A stretch of 63,457 nt of DNA from Bacteroidota bacterium (GTDB lineage: Bacteria; Bacteroidota; Bacteroidia; Bacteroidales; JAAUTT01), in contig JAJYAG010000017.1 of the NCBI GenBank assembly GCA_021779665.1, positions 1 through 63,457 of the forward strand, given 5' to 3'. Positions within the stretch are counted from its first letter, which is position 1. Each line of letters begins with the position of its first letter. The translations under genes and the position numbers were made by a program. The notes under the pieces are model-generated. The model did no database searches and had not been told where the DNA came from. It was given only the letters and a program-made list of their open reading frames with translations. Positions 62,244-63,457 of this stretch are shown here, one piece after another.

Positions 62244-62546
62244 TTATTATTCAAAAAACTTTCAGCACGAGTTTCGAGGTAAATTCCTTTTACCAGTCAA
62301 AGCTATCGGATACTTCACTTCGTTATCAATAACAGAATTTGGAGAGAGAAGCTGTAAAAGAGAACTTACTTTTGCGGCGATGGCAAAAGAATAGCATTAC
62401 TTAATAGTTGACGCGCCGTTAATGTATCTGGGTGCTTTTTCAATCCCGGGGTGCAGCAAAGCGGAGCCCCGGGTTACAATCCCGATAGCATCGGGAGGCC
62501 GCACTTAACGGCCTCTTAAAACCAAGATAGACGTGTCATCTCCACA
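62244..62546. other. Gene-free stretch before the XRE operon
   Basis: About 300 bp with no ORF of interest. It holds a cluster of three hairpins at 62445-62515; the rest is unremarkable. Confidence 0.55.
62445..62515. repeat. Cluster of three palindromic hairpins
   Basis: CCCGGGG...CCCCGGG (62445-62473), TCCCGAT-AGC-ATCGGGA (62480-62496) and GAGGCCG-CACTTAA-CGGCCTC (62495-62515). Probably a REP-like element; it lies 3' of the Ig-repeat gene and may also act as a terminator. Confidence 0.7.
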
Positions 62547-63236
62547 TTAACGGATCTCTGCTTTTTTTGTAATCACAGTATCCTTCAAAGTAAGTTTTAT
62601 TGTATAAAATCCTTTGACTAACGCAGAAACATCGATGATATCCACGGTTGTTTCCTGTTTTTTGGTAATTACAACCTGGCCGGAGGTGCTTATCATTTGA
62701 ATTAAAGCAACCTTATCAGCCGGTATTTTAATTGATATTTGATTATTGGCCGGAATAGGATATACCATCACATCATCAGCATTCAGATCGATTACCGCAG
62801 TTGTTTGGTTAACTGTTAAGGTCTGGATAACATCCTGTGCAGCTGCATAGTTGCTGTTTCCTGGTTGTGAGGCGGTAATATTGGTTGTTCCTGCGCCCAC
62901 AATGTGTATCATCCCTCCAACAATAGTTGCAACGTTGGCGTTTGAGCTCGTATAGGTCACCGCTAAACCTGAAGATGCTGTTGCTCCCGGATTGAAGTCA
63001 GCAGTGCCTGTCGTTATAGCCGGTATGGCGGTGAAAGTGATAGTCTGATTTGCTTTGTTAACCGTAAGTGTCTGTTCCACCGGTGTCGCAGCTTTGTAAC
63101 TGCTGTTTCCGGGTTGTGAGGCCGTGATGGTGGTAGTTCCTGCACCTACAATATGTATTTGTCCTCCTGTAATGGTTGCCACTCCTGTATTGGAACTGGA
63201 GTAAGTCACAGGTAAGCCGGAAGTGGCAGTAGCATC
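62547..63236 (-). pseudogene. Ig-like repeats with T9SS (Por-type) sorting tail, 5' end lost
   Basis: An open frame with two tandem Ig-like units of about 83 residues ('TYSSSNTGVATITGGQIHIVGAGTTTITASQPGN' and the near-identical 'TYTSSNANVATIVGGMIHIVGAGTTNITASQPGN') and a C-terminal Por secretion tail (VMVYPIPANNQISIKIPADK... ending VITKKAEIR). It should be the end of a large exported protein. At about 63236 its similarity stops and GH28 sequence begins in another frame. The apparent start at 63209 is a GTG inside a repeat and is not real. Confidence 0.75.
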
Positions 63237-63457
63237 ACATTTTGTGTAGGCATAGCTCTTTTACGTCCTTCTTCATCACGACCACTTTTCATACACAGCG
63301 CATCATCGCCCACATCGAATACAGAATTTTCAATCAGTACATTTTTGCAACTCTCCACGTCGATGCCATCTCCATTTTGCGCATACCATGGATTTTTTAC
63401 TGAAATATTTCTTACCGTCAGGTCTTCACACATCAGAGGATGCAGGCACCATGCGGC
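63206..63457 (-). pseudogene. GH28 polygalacturonase-like fragment, joined out of frame to the Ig repeats
   Basis: The frame is open to the right window edge (AAWCLHPLMCEDLTVRN), then 'NPWYAQNGDGIDVESCKNVLIENSVFDVGDDALCMKSGRDEEGRKRAMPTQNV', which is unmistakably pectin-lyase-fold GH28 sequence, including the catalytic 'NGDGID' and 'DVGDDAL' Asp residues. After PTQNV (position 63236) the similarity ends and the frame meets a stop at 63206-63208. About half of the GH28 domain is missing. It is either a deletion fusion or an assembly join. Confidence 0.75.

Noticed and set aside
1-63457. tRNA, rRNA, CRISPR array, prophage or insertion sequence
   Set aside because: All gaps were read for cloverleaf patterns, regular direct repeats with spacers, and transposase or phage genes; none was seen. 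xerD looks like the chromosomal housekeeping recombinase.

Overview
The window reads as chromosomal DNA of an anaerobic or fermentative member of the Bacteroidota, probably order Bacteroidales/Marinilabiliales. Evidence seen: promoter matches to the phylum's TTTG...TAnnTTTG pattern with no obvious Shine-Dalgarno sites, both types of type IX secretion tail (a gliding-motility-type C-terminal domain at 31105-33714 and a Por-type tail at 62547), a PG0541-like protein beside an RND pump, signal peptides ending in AQ, and short palindromic repeats in the gaps. No rRNA, tRNA, CRISPR array, prophage or intact insertion sequence was seen.

Layout. 1-6010 (minus): a TPR protein cut by the window edge, a ParE-type toxin-antitoxin pair, then folD, ffh and argS. 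6419-15691: a family-2 glycosyltransferase, a succinate/acetate CoA-transferase, an unknown secreted protein, two medium-chain dehydrogenases, a heptosyltransferase, and a sugar operon (KdsD-like isomerase, PfkB kinase, cysteine hydrolase). 15765-20915: two paralogous lipoproteins flank corA and rmuC; corA has a long leader with mutually exclusive stems and a tiny acidic/proline leader ORF. 20967-29227: a CDF transporter and a minus-strand efflux operon (two TetR regulators, TolC-like, membrane fusion, RND permease, PG0541-like) in which both tetR genes carry the same operator-like motif. 29431-42217: a response regulator, TPR and T9SS proteins, xerD, ppdK, an MFS pump, nhaD and a SanA-like protein.

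42582-49210 holds the most notable system: a seven-gene plus-strand operon hdrC-hdrB-hdrA-flxD-flxC-flxB-flxA, an NADH-oxidising, presumably electron-bifurcating heterodisulfide-reductase-like complex. An 18-bp match to the operator of the NADH sensor Rex lies just upstream of its promoter-like element. With the CoA-transferase, PpdK and NhaD this suggests a fermentative, Na+-using metabolism in which reduced carriers are balanced against NADH.

49220-59490 contains carbohydrate genes (GH20 hexosaminidase, a GH13 enzyme, GH2 beta-galactosidase), a queuosine-precursor transporter, a TPR/PP2C phosphatase and a lipoprotein. 59517-62168 is an overlapping minus-strand module: membrane protein, XRE regulator, and a long cysteine-desulfurase-like enzyme with a degenerate second aminotransferase segment at its N-terminus. 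The right end (62547-63457) is a chimera: a GH28 fragment joined out of frame to Ig-like repeats with a T9SS tail.
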